Notes: a model not told the origin generated them from the letters alone. Shown: positions 22,477 to 33,058, numbered from the stretch's first letter. The stretch is 64,000 nt of DNA from Roseomonas sp. GC11 (GCF_024437745.1 NZ_JANFNY010000010.1:1-64000); one strand, 5' to 3'. A program made the numbers and translations.

Positions 22477-23559
22477 TCACCCCTTGGCGTGGCGCTGCAA
22501 AAGCTCCGGCAGGCTTTCCACCATGCCTTGCACCACCTCATCGCTCAGCGAGGTGGCGAAGCGGAACACCCATTGCCCGCCATTGCGTGTGAGAGTTCCC
22601 AGCTTCTGCCCCTCATGCACGATATGCCGGCGCTCCACAGGCGGAGCGGCCCCCGCCGGCGACCGCATTTCCCGGCCCTCGGCCACGCGCAGCAGCAGAT
22701 TGATCTGCTCCTCCGCCTCCACCCCCCTCCCCTGCTGCTCCAGCGCCTCCAGGATACGCGGCAGGATGGCCTCATTGGCTTCCACCGCCTCCATGACGCG
22801 GCGGGCGCGCAGCATGGAGAGGCGGCGCGGGTCCTCCAGGCGCTCGATGATCTCCGATGGGAACCTTGCCAGCCGCAGGTAAAGGCTGAAGGTCGAGGGA
22901 TCGATGCCGAACTGGGCGGCGATATCGCGCCCGGCCCCCTGGAGGCGCGCCCGCACCTCGGCGAACCAGCGCGCCCGCTCCAGCGCCGAGATATCCTCGC
23001 GCCGCTCATTCTCGGAGAACTGGACGCGCAGCATGGCGGCATCGTCCAGGGCGCGCACGCGGGCCAGCACCGCGAGGCCCAGGTGCCGGCACACCTCAAG
23101 CCGCCGCCGCCCCGCCGCGATCTCGAACCGCCCACCCTCCCGCCGCCGCAGGGTGATGGCATCGTTCTGGCCATTGGCCCGGATATCGGCCAGCAACGCC
23201 TCGAACTCCGCGCCGGAGAAGGCGCCGGGCAGACGGTCGCGTGGCAGGGGGTCGTCAACCAGGGCGGGATCAACGAAGAGAAACTCCTCCCCGTTCTCGC
23301 CGCTGCGCGCGGCGAGGTTGCGCGCCTGCGACAGCTGGCGCTCCAGCCCCTGGTTGGCGGTGGTGGCGCTGGCCAGTTCCGCTTCCAGCCGGGCGATGCG
23401 CTCGCGCAGCCCCTCGGCGGCGAGGCCCAGCGCGGCGGCGGGGCGGTGCTGGGCGGGCTTCTCCGCCTCGGGCGGGGGGGCGGGCTGGGTGGCGGCCTCG
23501 GCGGTGCGGTCGCGCACCGCCTGGGCCAGGGCGCCGAAGCGCGAGCCGGGGGCCTTCAT
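22477..23559 (-). CDS. parB: ParB/RepB-family partition protein
   Basis: 360 aa. The start at 23559 overlaps the parA stop (ATGA) and has GGGGAGG in the right place. After an Ala/Pro-rich N-terminus and a coiled coil (about 45-85), the ParB/Srx domain begins near residue 92. The phosphate-binding AAGRRRLEVCRHLG is at 148-161 and ENERREDISALERARWF at 183-199, then a helix-turn-helix at about 205-235 (GAGRDIAAQFGIDPSTFSLYLRLARFP). The C-terminal 100 residues would dimerise. It should bind a centromere-like site and segregate this replicon together with ParA. An exact iteron core lies in the DNA that encodes RLARF of the HTH. Confidence 0.92.
   Translation of the reverse strand: MKAPGSRFGALAQAVRDRTAEAATQPAPPPEAEKPAQHRPAAALGLAAEGLRERIARLEAELASATTANQGLERQLSQARNLAARSGENGEEFLFVDPALVDDPLPRDRLPGAFSGAEFEALLADIRANGQNDAITLRRREGGRFEIAAGRRRLEVCRHLGLAVLARVRALDDAAMLRVQFSENERREDISALERARWFAEVRARLQGAGRDIAAQFGIDPSTFSLYLRLARFPSEIIERLEDPRRLSMLRARRVMEAVEANEAILPRILEALEQQGRGVEAEEQINLLLRVAEGREMRSPAGAAPPVERRHIVHEGQKLGTLTRNGGQWVFRFATSLSDEVVQGMVESLPELLQRHAKG
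22861..22874 (+). repeat. Iteron core inside parB
   Basis: GAACCTTGCCAGCC is an exact 14-base match to the iteron core. On the coding strand it reads CTG GCA AGG TTC (L A R F); GCA and AGG are rare codons in this GC-rich window, which hints that the DNA site may be selected. It is about 390 bp from the outer iteron pair. Confidence 0.55.
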
Positions 23560-24713
23560 GCGGCCCTCCCCCAATGGCGGCGCAATTCGTCCTCGATGGA
23601 CTGGTTCACGGCATTGGCGCTGGCGATGACACGGTTATAGGCGGCACGGTCCGTGCTCGGCTCATATTCATAGAGCGTCTCCTTGCCGAAGCCGGCGGTG
23701 CCCATGATGCGCGAATGCAGGAAGGGCTCGGGCAGGACACGGGCACCGAAGCGCTCCCGCAGCAGGGCCAGCAGCGCCTCCTGGCTACGGTCCGTGGGGT
23801 CATAGGCGGTGACCAGGATGCGGGCGAAGGCGAAGTCCAGCCCATGGCCGAAAGCCGCATGGTAATCGGCCGTATAGCTGGCCAGATGGGCGAAGAACTC
23901 GGCGGTGGAGGCGAGGTCCGTCATGGTGGCGCGGGTCGGGATGACCAGCCCCGTGGCGGCGTGAAGGGCGGTCGTCATCAGCATGTTGACGTCCGGCCGG
24001 GTGTCGATGACGGCCACGTCGTAGCGCGGCGCGACCGCGGAGAGAAAGGCGGCCAGCTCGTCGAAATAGAGGATTTCCTCGGCTTCGCCGCTGGCGGCGC
24101 GACGGGCCAGGGTCTCCTCCGCCTCGGCGAGGGCGGCGCCGGCGGGCAGCAGGTCGATACCGGGCCAATAGGTGCGCTGGCAGAGCGAGGCCGCCAGATC
24201 GGGTGCCGCGCCAGCGCCGCGCCGGAGCCAGGCGGTGAAGCAGGTGGAGGCCTTCACCTCCGTGGCCGGATCGAGGCCGAACTGGGCGGTGCTGCTGGCC
24301 TGGCTGTCGAGATCGACGAGCAGGACGCGGAAGCCCTGCAGGGCGAGATATTGCGCGCAATGGACGCTGCTGGTGGTCTTGGCCGAGCCGCCCTTAAAAT
24401 TCGTGAAGACGACAGTGGCCAGGGCCTCGCCCCGCGCGGGGTCGCGGCGCGGCATGCGGCCGAGGGCGGCCCGGGCGGCCTGAAGCTCAGGGAAGTCGAG
24501 GCGGGCGCGGGGGGCGATGCCCTTGCCCTCCGGCGCGAGGCCGGCGGCCTGGCGCAGCTGGCGCGGGGTGGTGCCGAGCAGGGCGGCGGCTTCCTGCACG
24601 GAAAAACTGCGCAGCCGCTTGCGCTTTTCGGGCGCGTTCTCCACCTCGATCGCGGTGCGCTGCGCGGCGCGCAGCACCTCGGCGATCTGGCGGAAACTCT
24701 CGGCCTGATCCAT
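23556..24713 (-). CDS. parA: ParA-family partition ATPase
   Basis: 385 aa from ATG 24713, preceded by a strong GGAGGAG; longer starts would run into the palindromic boxes upstream. An N-terminal helix-turn-helix (about 36-60: FSVQEAAALLGTTPRQLRQ) marks a type Ia ParA that can repress its own promoter. The deviant Walker A motif FKGGSAKTT is at 106-114, Walker A' VLLVDLDSQAS at 130-140, and Walker B VAVIDTRPD further on. It forms an operon with parB (4-bp overlap). The three GGATGCATCC boxes 99-171 bp upstream are its probable operator and/or the ParB centromere. Confidence 0.92.
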   Translation of the reverse strand: MDQAESFRQIAEVLRAAQRTAIEVENAPEKRKRLRSFSVQEAAALLGTTPRQLRQAAGLAPEGKGIAPRARLDFPELQAARAALGRMPRRDPARGEALATVVFTNFKGGSAKTTSSVHCAQYLALQGFRVLLVDLDSQASSTAQFGLDPATEVKASTCFTAWLRRGAGAAPDLAASLCQRTYWPGIDLLPAGAALAEAEETLARRAASGEAEEILYFDELAAFLSAVAPRYDVAVIDTRPDVNMLMTTALHAATGLVIPTRATMTDLASTAEFFAHLASYTADYHAAFGHGLDFAFARILVTAYDPTDRSQEALLALLRERFGARVLPEPFLHSRIMGTAGFGKETLYEYEPSTDRAAYNRVIASANAVNQSIEDELRRHWGRAA

Positions 24714-24811
24714 GAACTCCTCCGGTCGCAGGTGATTTCTCCATAAGCGAGACGGAGCCTTCCCGCAAAGGGGCGCCGGGCGATGGTGGTGCGAAGGGTG
24801 GCGAGTGTGGC

Positions 24812-24884
24812 TTGGATGCATCCAATCCGCCGCGCGGCGGGGAGGGGGAGCGGCCAGATTGGATGCATCCAATGGGATGCATCC
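24812..24884. promoter_or_regulatory. Three GGATGCATCC palindromes upstream of parA (operator or centromere candidate)
   Basis: TTGGATGCATCCAA occurs at 24812-24825 and, extended to ATTGGATGCATCCAAT, at 24858-24873. A third copy with one arm degenerate (core GGATGCATCC, 24875-24884) follows. Centres are 47 and 14 bp apart. A separate perfect palindrome CCGCCGCGCGGCGG sits at 24827-24840. The position before a type Ia parAB operon fits a ParA operator or a parS-like site. No experimental support can be read from sequence. Confidence 0.65.
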
Positions 24885-24894
24885 AAGCCGTGGC

Positions 24895-25182
24895 TCAGTC
24901 GAGCCCGAGCAGCCAGCGCTCCAGGGGCACCGCCCGCACCTTCGCCCCGGGCAACAGCCGGTTGAGCGAGGCGCGGTTGCGGGTGATCCAGCCGAGGCAG
25001 CCGAATTCCGTCTCGAAGGCTTCGAATTCGTCCCGGCTGACCCGCAGGGTGCGGCAGTTCACGAGGTAGCGCGCCCCTTTGCGGCAGCCCGGGGCAGCGG
25101 CCCAGTTGCGTTCTGGCGACACCACCACCGGAACCCAGTAGCGGCGGGCCGTATCCAGTTGATCGATATCGCGCCGATGCAT
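24895..25182 (-). CDS. Hypothetical protein, 95 aa
   Basis: Starts MHRRDIDQLDTARRYWVPVVV at 25182 with GGGGGGA upstream. The protein is compact and basic with two conserved-looking blocks, KGARYLVNCRTLRVSRDEFEAFE and LNRLLPGAKVRAVPLERWLLGLD. I do not recognise the family and see no signal peptide or membrane segment. It lies between the parA operator boxes and katG. Real-gene status rests on the good Shine-Dalgarno and normal codon use. Confidence 0.55.
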   Translation of the reverse strand: MHRRDIDQLDTARRYWVPVVVSPERNWAAAPGCRKGARYLVNCRTLRVSRDEFEAFETEFGCLGWITRNRASLNRLLPGAKVRAVPLERWLLGLD

Positions 25183-25247
25183 GGCATTGTCCCCCCGTCC
25201 CGATCCTGTCCGGGCCACGGCGCGCGGGCGCCGTGGCCAGGCCATGA

Positions 25248-27675
<2,428 letters not shown>

Positions 27676-29013
27676 ATGGCACCAGCCGATGAATCCTGGG
27701 CGGAGGCGGAAGCCCTGGCCCGTACCCTGGCGCCGGAACTGCGTTCCGTGGTGCTGACCCACTACCCCGATGCCGAGACGCTGGACCTGCTGCGCCCCGG
27801 CGAGGCCGCCTCGCTGGCCGAGCGTCAGGCCGCCAACCGTGCTGTGGCGGCGGAAATGCTGCGCCAGGGCGTGGCCGTGCTGGTGCAGCAGCCCGATCGC
27901 GCCGCCGCCCGCCGCTGGCTGGACGCCCATCCCGGCGGCGGCCGCGCCTGGAGGGACCGCGAGGCCCTGCGCCAGGGGCCGGAGGCGCTGCGCCTGCTCG
28001 GCCTCGACCCGGCCAAGGCCCCCGCCCCCCGCGCCGACAAGGGCAGCGGCACCCCGGCCGAGCGCCTGATGCGCCTCTTCGCCGGGGAGGACCGCCTGGC
28101 CTTCGAGACCCTCGCCGAGACGCTGATCCAGCAGGGGCGGGATGGCGTGCTGGACCAGGCGGTGCGCAAGGTGGCGCAGCGCTATGGCGAGGAGGCGGCG
28201 GATGATCTGGCGCAGGACTTGCTGACCCTGGCCGAGGCTGCGCCGGCTGGCCCCTCTGGCTGGGCCGGGCTGGTGGCGCTGCCGGTGGCCCTGTCGCCCG
28301 GTGCCCTGCCCGACCCCCTGGCCCTGGTCGAGGGGCTGCTGGCCTCCGGTGCCCTGTCTGAGGGCGTCGCCCTGCATCTGTTGCCGGAATGGCGCGCGCC
28401 CGAGGCCATCGCGGAACTGACGCCGGTGCAGGCGCGGCAGGTCCTGCTGGAGATGCTGGCCGGGCAGCCGCCCGCCGCCCTGCCGCCCGCCGAGGCCGCG
28501 GTGCTGGGGCAGGGCAGCTTCGCCGTGCTGATCGGGCTGCAACTCGATTGGGATGTGCCGCTCTGGGAGGAGATCGCCGTCTCTGGCCTGCCGGAGCCCC
28601 CGGCCGAGGATGCGCCCGCCACCCCGGAGGAAGAGGCCCGGGCCGAGGCGTTCGACCGTTGGCGCTCCCTGGCGTATCAGGCGCAGGGTGGCTGCGTGCC
28701 GCTGGCCCTTGTGCCGCTCTCCGAGACGGCGGCTGAAATCGCTGACTTCCTGGAAGAGGCGGATGAACAGGGCGGCGGCGCGCTGCGCGAGATCCGCGAC
28801 TTCATCGAGGTGGCGCGGGAGGAAGCGCGGGGGGAAGACGTGCTGTGCCTGCCGCGCGCCACGGCGGAGGAACTCCACCTGACGCTTTATACCCGCGCTG
28901 GCCGCCTGCTCGACGAAACCCGGCTGGAGGCGGAGCGCCTGCCCGTGCCCCCCGCCGAAATGCCCGCCCTGCTGGAAGAGTTTGTGGCCCTCGTCAGCCA
29001 CAGGCCCCAGTAA
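27676..29013 (+). CDS. Uncharacterised 445-aa protein
   Basis: Starts MAPADESWAEAEALARTLAPELR at 27676 behind GAGGAGTAGGG. It is a soluble, acidic, helix-rich protein dominated by Ala, Leu, Glu and Pro, without signal peptide, membrane segment or recognisable catalytic motif. Repeated stretches such as PAERLMRLFAGEDRLAFETLAETLIQQG and TPVQARQVLLEMLAGQ suggest an all-helical fold. It is divergent from katG and ends at a strong hairpin array. I cannot assign a function. Confidence 0.6.
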   Translation: MAPADESWAEAEALARTLAPELRSVVLTHYPDAETLDLLRPGEAASLAERQAANRAVAAEMLRQGVAVLVQQPDRAAARRWLDAHPGGGRAWRDREALRQGPEALRLLGLDPAKAPAPRADKGSGTPAERLMRLFAGEDRLAFETLAETLIQQGRDGVLDQAVRKVAQRYGEEAADDLAQDLLTLAEAAPAGPSGWAGLVALPVALSPGALPDPLALVEGLLASGALSEGVALHLLPEWRAPEAIAELTPVQARQVLLEMLAGQPPAALPPAEAAVLGQGSFAVLIGLQLDWDVPLWEEIAVSGLPEPPAEDAPATPEEEARAEAFDRWRSLAYQAQGGCVPLALVPLSETAAEIADFLEEADEQGGGALREIRDFIEVAREEARGEDVLCLPRATAEELHLTLYTRAGRLLDETRLEAERLPVPPAEMPALLEEFVALVSHRPQ

Positions 29014-29022
29014 GGAAGGAAT

Positions 29023-29139
29023 CTTCTTTTTCTGAAGAAAAAGAAGCAAAAAGACTTTTCCAGTCTGGCGTCCCGCCTATGGCCTGAGGCGGGACGCCAA
29101 CTGGAAAAAGTTTTTTGGTCCTTTTTTGAAAAAAAGGAC
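29023..29139. terminator. AT-rich hairpin repeat, copy 2, with an inserted GC-rich hairpin
   Basis: Three nested units lie between convergent genes. The first is an 11-bp-stem hairpin (29023-29046, arm CTTCTTTTTCT) identical in stem to copy 1 but in reverse order. The second is a large stem 29055-29110 (arms CTTTTCCAGT and TGGCGTCCCGCC). The third is GTCCTTTTTT-GA-AAAAAAGGAC (29118-29139). It probably terminates both the 445-aa gene and the entCBA operon. Confidence 0.75.
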
Positions 29140-29147
29140 ATTCTTGT

Positions 29148-29909
29148 TCAGGCTCTTTGCGTGGCCCCGCCATCCACATAGAGATCGGCCATGGTCACAT
29201 GCCCCGCCTGATCGGAGAGCAGGAAGACCACGGCATGGGCCACATCCTGCGGCGTGGCCAGCTTGCCGAGCGGGATGCCGGTTTTGAAACTGTCCAGCGA
29301 GCCGGCGATCACGCGGGCGGCGCCCTGGTCATCGGCCCACATGCCTGTCTGCATCGGCGTCAGGGTGGAGCCGGGGGCGACGATGTTGCAGCGGATGCCA
29401 TGCGGCGCCAGTTCCAGCCCGAGGCAGCGGGTGAACATGGTCGCCGCGGCCTTGGAGGCCGCATAGGCCGCCATGCCGTGGCGCGGCACCCCGGCGGCAT
29501 TGGAACTGACGGTGACGAAGGCGCCGCGCCGCCGCGGCACCATCCGCCGCGCCAGGGCCCGGCCGAGATGGAACACCCCATCGGCATTGACGGCGAAGAC
29601 ATGCCGCCACGCGGCATCCTCCGTCTCCGTCACCAGCCCCGTCTCCAGCACGCCGGCGACGGACAGGCCGAAATCGACCGGGCCTTCCTCCGCCTCCACC
29701 CGCGCCACCAGCGCCTCGACCGCGGCGGCGTCCGAGACGTCGAGCGGCAGGGCGCGCAGGCCGGGGCGGGGGGGGAGGTCGTCCACCACCCGGTCCGTCG
29801 CGACCACGCGGGCGCCGGCCTCCAGCAGGGTGTCCACCACGGCGCGGCCGATGCCGCCGGCGGCGCCCGTCAGCAGGGCCAGCCGGCCCTCGATCCCGGT
29901 GAGGCGCAT
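29148..29909 (-). CDS. entA: 2,3-dihydro-2,3-dihydroxybenzoate dehydrogenase (EntA/DhbA), SDR family
   Basis: 253 aa. The ATG at 29909 overlaps the entB stop by one base (TGATG). The NAD-binding TGAAGGIGRAV is at about 15-25. The catalytic Ser is in VTVSSNAAG and the YxxxK motif in MAAYAASKAA. The C-terminal LSDQAGHVTMADLYVDGGAT is typical of EntA. It oxidises 2,3-dihydro-2,3-DHB to 2,3-dihydroxybenzoate with NAD+, the last step of the EntCBA route. Alone it would be just an SDR; the entC and entB neighbours make the assignment good. Confidence 0.9.
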   Translation of the reverse strand: MRLTGIEGRLALLTGAAGGIGRAVVDTLLEAGARVVATDRVVDDLPPRPGLRALPLDVSDAAAVEALVARVEAEEGPVDFGLSVAGVLETGLVTETEDAAWRHVFAVNADGVFHLGRALARRMVPRRRGAFVTVSSNAAGVPRHGMAAYAASKAAATMFTRCLGLELAPHGIRCNIVAPGSTLTPMQTGMWADDQGAARVIAGSLDSFKTGIPLGKLATPQDVAHAVVFLLSDQAGHVTMADLYVDGGATQRA

Positions 29910-30565
29910 CAGCCCTGGCCTTCCAGCCGGGCCACCACCTGGGCCGTGGCGCAGGGCACGCCGCAGACGGCGGCGACATACTCCACCGCCATGTCATGTT
30001 TGGCGCGGGAGAAATCGGCCACCGCATCGGCGACGAAGAAGGGGTGGATATCGCGCATGAAGGCATCCGCCGCCGTCAGCATGCAGCCGATATGGGCGTA
30101 GACGCCGCAGATGATGAGCTGGTCCCGCCCGCGCGCGCGCATCAGCCGTTCCAGGTTGCTGCGCTGGAAGGCGCTGTAGCGGTGCTTGGTGAGGACGAAA
30201 TCCTCCGGCGTGGGGGCAAGCTCGGGCAGGATGGGCTGGTGCGCCCCGGCATCGCTCATGCCCGGGCCCCAGAGATCGGCCTGCAGGCCACGGTCACGCC
30301 GGTCCTGGTTGACGTGCTGGGCGGTGTAGAAAACGGGCACCCCCGCCCGCCGCGCGGCCGCCAGGAGCTGCGCGATATGCGCCACCACCGGGGCCAGCGG
30401 CGCCTCGCCCGCCGGGTAGGGGCGGAGGAAATAGCGCTGCATGTCATGCACCAGCAGGGCTGCGCGCCCCGGCTCCAGCGGCCAGCCGCCGCCGCGCGGC
30501 GCGGGCAGTGACGCGGCCTCGGGCAGGGCATAGGGGGCGATGGTGGGCAGGCCCTTCTGGCTCAT
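29909..30565 (-). CDS. entB: Isochorismatase (EntB/DhbB N-terminal domain type)
   Basis: 218 aa. Typical motifs are ALLVHDMQRYFLRPY, VFYTAQHVNQDRRDRGLQADLWGPGM, KHRYSAFQRSNLERLMRARGRDQLIICGVYAHIGCMLTAADAFMRD and ADFSRAKHDMAVEYVA. It hydrolyses isochorismate to 2,3-dihydro-2,3-DHB and pyruvate. It stops where the aryl-carrier-protein domain of full EntB would begin, so it cannot itself carry DHB for NRPS assembly. It lies between entC (36 bp) and entA (1-bp overlap). NicF maleamidase belongs to a related superfamily, but these motifs and neighbours point to isochorismatase. Confidence 0.92.
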   Translation of the reverse strand: MSQKGLPTIAPYALPEAASLPAPRGGGWPLEPGRAALLVHDMQRYFLRPYPAGEAPLAPVVAHIAQLLAAARRAGVPVFYTAQHVNQDRRDRGLQADLWGPGMSDAGAHQPILPELAPTPEDFVLTKHRYSAFQRSNLERLMRARGRDQLIICGVYAHIGCMLTAADAFMRDIHPFFVADAVADFSRAKHDMAVEYVAAVCGVPCATAQVVARLEGQG

Positions 30566-30601
30566 CGGGCGGGTCGTCCTTGGCAGGGAGAAAGAAGGCA
30601 G

Positions 30602-31777
30602 TCAGGGGGCGGGGGCATCGACCCCGCGCGGGTCGATGCCCAGCGCGGCGAGCATGGCGCCGTATTTGGCGCCGGTTTCCGCAGCCTCCTGCCAGGGGTC
30701 GGAGCCGGGCACGATGCCCGCCCCGGCATAGAGCCGCGCGGTATGGCCGCTGATCTCGGCGCAGCGGATGGCGACATGCCAGGCGCCATCGCCGCGCCCA
30801 TCGCCCCAGCCGACGGCACCGGCATAGAAGCCGCGCGACGCGGGCTCGATCTCGCCGATCAGCGTCGCCGCCCGGGCGCGCGGCAGGCCGCAGACGGCCG
30901 GCGTCGGGTGCAGCGCGGCGGCGAGGGCGAGCACGGAGAGGCCCGGCTCCTTCGCCACCCCCTCGATGCGGGTGCCAAGATGCCACATGCTGCGCGTGCT
31001 GGTCAGCGTCGTGCCCTCAGGTGTGGCGAGGTCGCGGCAGAAGGGCGCCAGGGTGTCGAGGATGTATTCCACCACGATGGCATGCTCGCGCTGGTCTTTC
31101 TCCGAGCGGGCGAGGCCCTCGGCCGCGGCGCGGTCGGCGCTGGCATCGGCCTGCCGCCGGGCGGAGCCGGCCAGGGGGTGGGAGACCACCGCCTCCCCCG
31201 TCTTGGACACCAGCAGTTCCGGCGTGGCGCCCATCAGCAGGCGGGGGCGCCCCTCCTGCGGCGGCAGCGGCACCAGGAAGGCGGTCACCGCCGGGTCGGC
31301 GGAGAGGCGGTGCAGCAGCCGGGCGGTGTCGATCGGCGTGGCGGAATGGGCCAGCAGGCTGCGCGCCAGCACGATCTTGTCCAGCCGGTCTGGCCCGGCC
31401 TCGCCGGCCATGATGTCGAGGGCGCGGCGGACGGCGGCGGCATAGCCGGCGGCATCCGGCTCGTGGCGCAGGCGCCAGTCCTGGCCGGGCGGCGGGGCAT
31501 CCTCCTCCGGCGCGGGGGGCAGGGCAGGGAGCAGGCGGCGTGGCTGGATCAGGTGGTCCGCCGCCGCGCGGTCGAAGGGCAGGGCGCCGGCCAGCACCGC
31601 CTCCGGCCCGGCGGCGCGGAAGAAGGCCTCGGCGCGGGCAGCCAGGGTTTCGGCGGGGCCGGGGGGCAGGGCGGCGGCCTCGCCCTGGCCGCAGAGCAGG
31701 CCATGGCGTGAGCGGAAGGCGAAAAGCGGTGCGCCCCCGGCCTGTTCCTGGGTGGCCCCGCGCAACATGATGTTCAT
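30602..31777 (-). CDS. entC: Isochorismate synthase (EntC/DhbC)
   Basis: 391 aa from ATG 31777 (MNIMLRGATQEQ), with GGAGAG seven nt upstream. Chorismate-binding fold signatures are present: KIVLARSLLAHSA, LLMGATPELLVSKTGEAVVSHPLAGSARR, the catalytic-region EHAIVVEYILDTLAPFC, HLGTRIEGV, and HPTPAVCGLPRARAATLIGEIEPASRGFYAGAVGW. It converts chorismate to isochorismate with Mg2+. It is the first gene of entCBA and has a Fur-box-like site 47-63 nt upstream. No entE, NRPS or siderophore transporter follows in this window. Confidence 0.93.
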   Translation of the reverse strand: MNIMLRGATQEQAGGAPLFAFRSRHGLLCGQGEAAALPPGPAETLAARAEAFFRAAGPEAVLAGALPFDRAAADHLIQPRRLLPALPPAPEEDAPPPGQDWRLRHEPDAAGYAAAVRRALDIMAGEAGPDRLDKIVLARSLLAHSATPIDTARLLHRLSADPAVTAFLVPLPPQEGRPRLLMGATPELLVSKTGEAVVSHPLAGSARRQADASADRAAAEGLARSEKDQREHAIVVEYILDTLAPFCRDLATPEGTTLTSTRSMWHLGTRIEGVAKEPGLSVLALAAALHPTPAVCGLPRARAATLIGEIEPASRGFYAGAVGWGDGRGDGAWHVAIRCAEISGHTARLYAGAGIVPGSDPWQEAAETGAKYGAMLAALGIDPRGVDAPAP

Positions 31778-31823
31778 GGCCGGTCTCTCCATTCGGCATC
31801 CCTGGCGTGGCTTCAATAGTGAA

Positions 31824-31840
31824 GGTGATTTTCATTCGCA
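31824..31840 (-). promoter_or_regulatory. Fur-box-like operator of entCBA
   Basis: On the minus strand TGCGAATGAAAATCACC matches 12 of 17 positions of the Fur core TGATAATGATAATCATT. It lies 47-63 nt before the entC start. Iron repression of DHB synthesis is expected from known systems; here it is inferred. Confidence 0.5.
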
Positions 31841-31953
31841 ATCCTTGCCGCTGCGCGGGCGGCAGCGGGGATTGCTGCCCTGCGGCATATGCAGGGCTTT
31901 CACGCCACGCGGAGAAGGCGAGGGGAGGGGTGTTGAGGCCGTCCATGGGGTGC

Positions 31954-32052
31954 TGAGAGGGGCTTCGCCCCTCTCAGACTCTCCCCACCAAAGGCCTGAG
32001 GCCTTTGGAAACCCTTTCTGGGGGCAGGTATCGGAGGGGGCGAAGCCCCCTC
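31954..32052. repeat. GC-rich triple-hairpin intergenic repeat, copy A
   Basis: Three perfect hairpins occur in series: TGAGAGGGGC-TTC-GCCCCTCTCA (31954-31976), arm CCAAAGGCC with loop TGA (31988-32008), and GAGGGGGC-GAA-GCCCCCTC (32034-32052). The first two and their linker recur in inverted orientation at 52072-52127. It lies 17 nt after the 3' end of a Bug-family gene, so it probably ends that transcript. The rest of 31841-31953 shows nothing recognisable. Confidence 0.8.
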
Positions 32053-32068
32053 AAGGCGCAACGCTTTC

Positions 32069-33058
32069 TCAGTCGGCGCGGATGCCGGTCTCGGCGATCA
32101 GCCTGGCCCAGCGGCTGCGCTCGGTGGCCATGAAGCGGGCGAAGTCATCCGCGCCCATGCGGGCCGGGACGGCGCCTTCCTCGGCGAGGCGTTTCGCCAC
32201 CTCGGGCACGCCGAGGCTGTCGGCGATGGCGGCTTCGAGGCGGGCGCGGATGCCCTCCGGCAGGCCGCGCGGCGCCACCACCCCGTACCAGGCGGAGGCG
32301 TGGTAGTCCGGCAGCGCCGCCTCGGCCACCGTCGGCACCTGGGGCAGGGCGGCGATGCGCCGCGTGCCGGTCACCGCCAGGGGGCGCACCATCTCGCCCT
32401 GGATCAGCCCGGCGACGGAGGGCAGCGTCGTCACCATGAAGGGGATATGGCCGGCGACCACATCGTTCAGCGCCGGGCCGGCGCCACGGAAGGGCAGGTG
32501 CTCCGCCTCCACCCCCGCCATCTGGAACATCAGCGCCGCCGCGAGGTGGCTGGCCGAGCCGTTGGAGGCCGAGGCATAGCTGAAGCCGCCGCGCTTGCCG
32601 CGCGCCTCGGCCAGCAGGCTCCGCAGGTCGGTGGCCTTGCTGCCGGGGCCGGTCACCGCCACCAGGGGCGCATCCGCCACCAGCGCCACCGGCTCCAGCA
32701 CCTTCAGCGGGTCGATCTTCAGCGAGGGGAAGAGCGACTGGTTGACCGTCATCGGCCCCTGATTGCCGATCAGCAGCGTATAGCCATCGGGGCGGGACTG
32801 GGCGACGGCCTCGGTGGCCAGATTGCCGCCGGCGCCGGGCTTGTTCTCCACCACCACCGGCTGGCCCAGCACGGTCTGCAACTGGGCGGCCAGGACGCGG
32901 GCGACATTGTCCGTCCCGCCCCCCGGCGCATAGGCGACGAGCAGGCGGATCGGGCGGCGCGGCCAGGCGCCGGTATCGGCCAGGGCAGGCCGTGGGGCGG
33001 CCAGGGTGGCGGCGGTGCCGGCGGCGAGGCCGGCCAGCAGGGAACGGCGCGAGATCAT
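32069..33058 (-). CDS. Bug/TctC-family periplasmic solute-binding protein
   Basis: 329 aa from ATG 33058 with GGAGGAA upstream. The twin-arginine leader MISRRSLLAGLAAG ends near ALAD. Family motifs: RPIRLLVAYAPGGGTDNVARVLA, GQPVVVENKPGAGGNLATEAVAQSRPDGYTLL, and LPQVPTVAEAALPDYHASAWYGVVAP. Such proteins bind carboxylates with water-mediated contacts, usually for TctAB-type carriers, but no tctA/tctB is in this window. It lies 38 bp downstream of the PrpF/GalD-like gene on the same strand, so a matching tricarboxylate or oxo-acid ligand is plausible. Confidence 0.93.
   Translation of the reverse strand: MISRRSLLAGLAAGTAATLAAPRPALADTGAWPRRPIRLLVAYAPGGGTDNVARVLAAQLQTVLGQPVVVENKPGAGGNLATEAVAQSRPDGYTLLIGNQGPMTVNQSLFPSLKIDPLKVLEPVALVADAPLVAVTGPGSKATDLRSLLAEARGKRGGFSYASASNGSASHLAAALMFQMAGVEAEHLPFRGAGPALNDVVAGHIPFMVTTLPSVAGLIQGEMVRPLAVTGTRRIAALPQVPTVAEAALPDYHASAWYGVVAPRGLPEGIRARLEAAIADSLGVPEVAKRLAEEGAVPARMGADDFARFMATERSRWARLIAETGIRAD

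Noticed and set aside
29909-30565. Isochorismatase-fold gene as the missing NicF maleamidase
   Set aside because: Motifs and the entC/entA neighbours match isochorismatase; it is on another operon and strand from the nic genes.
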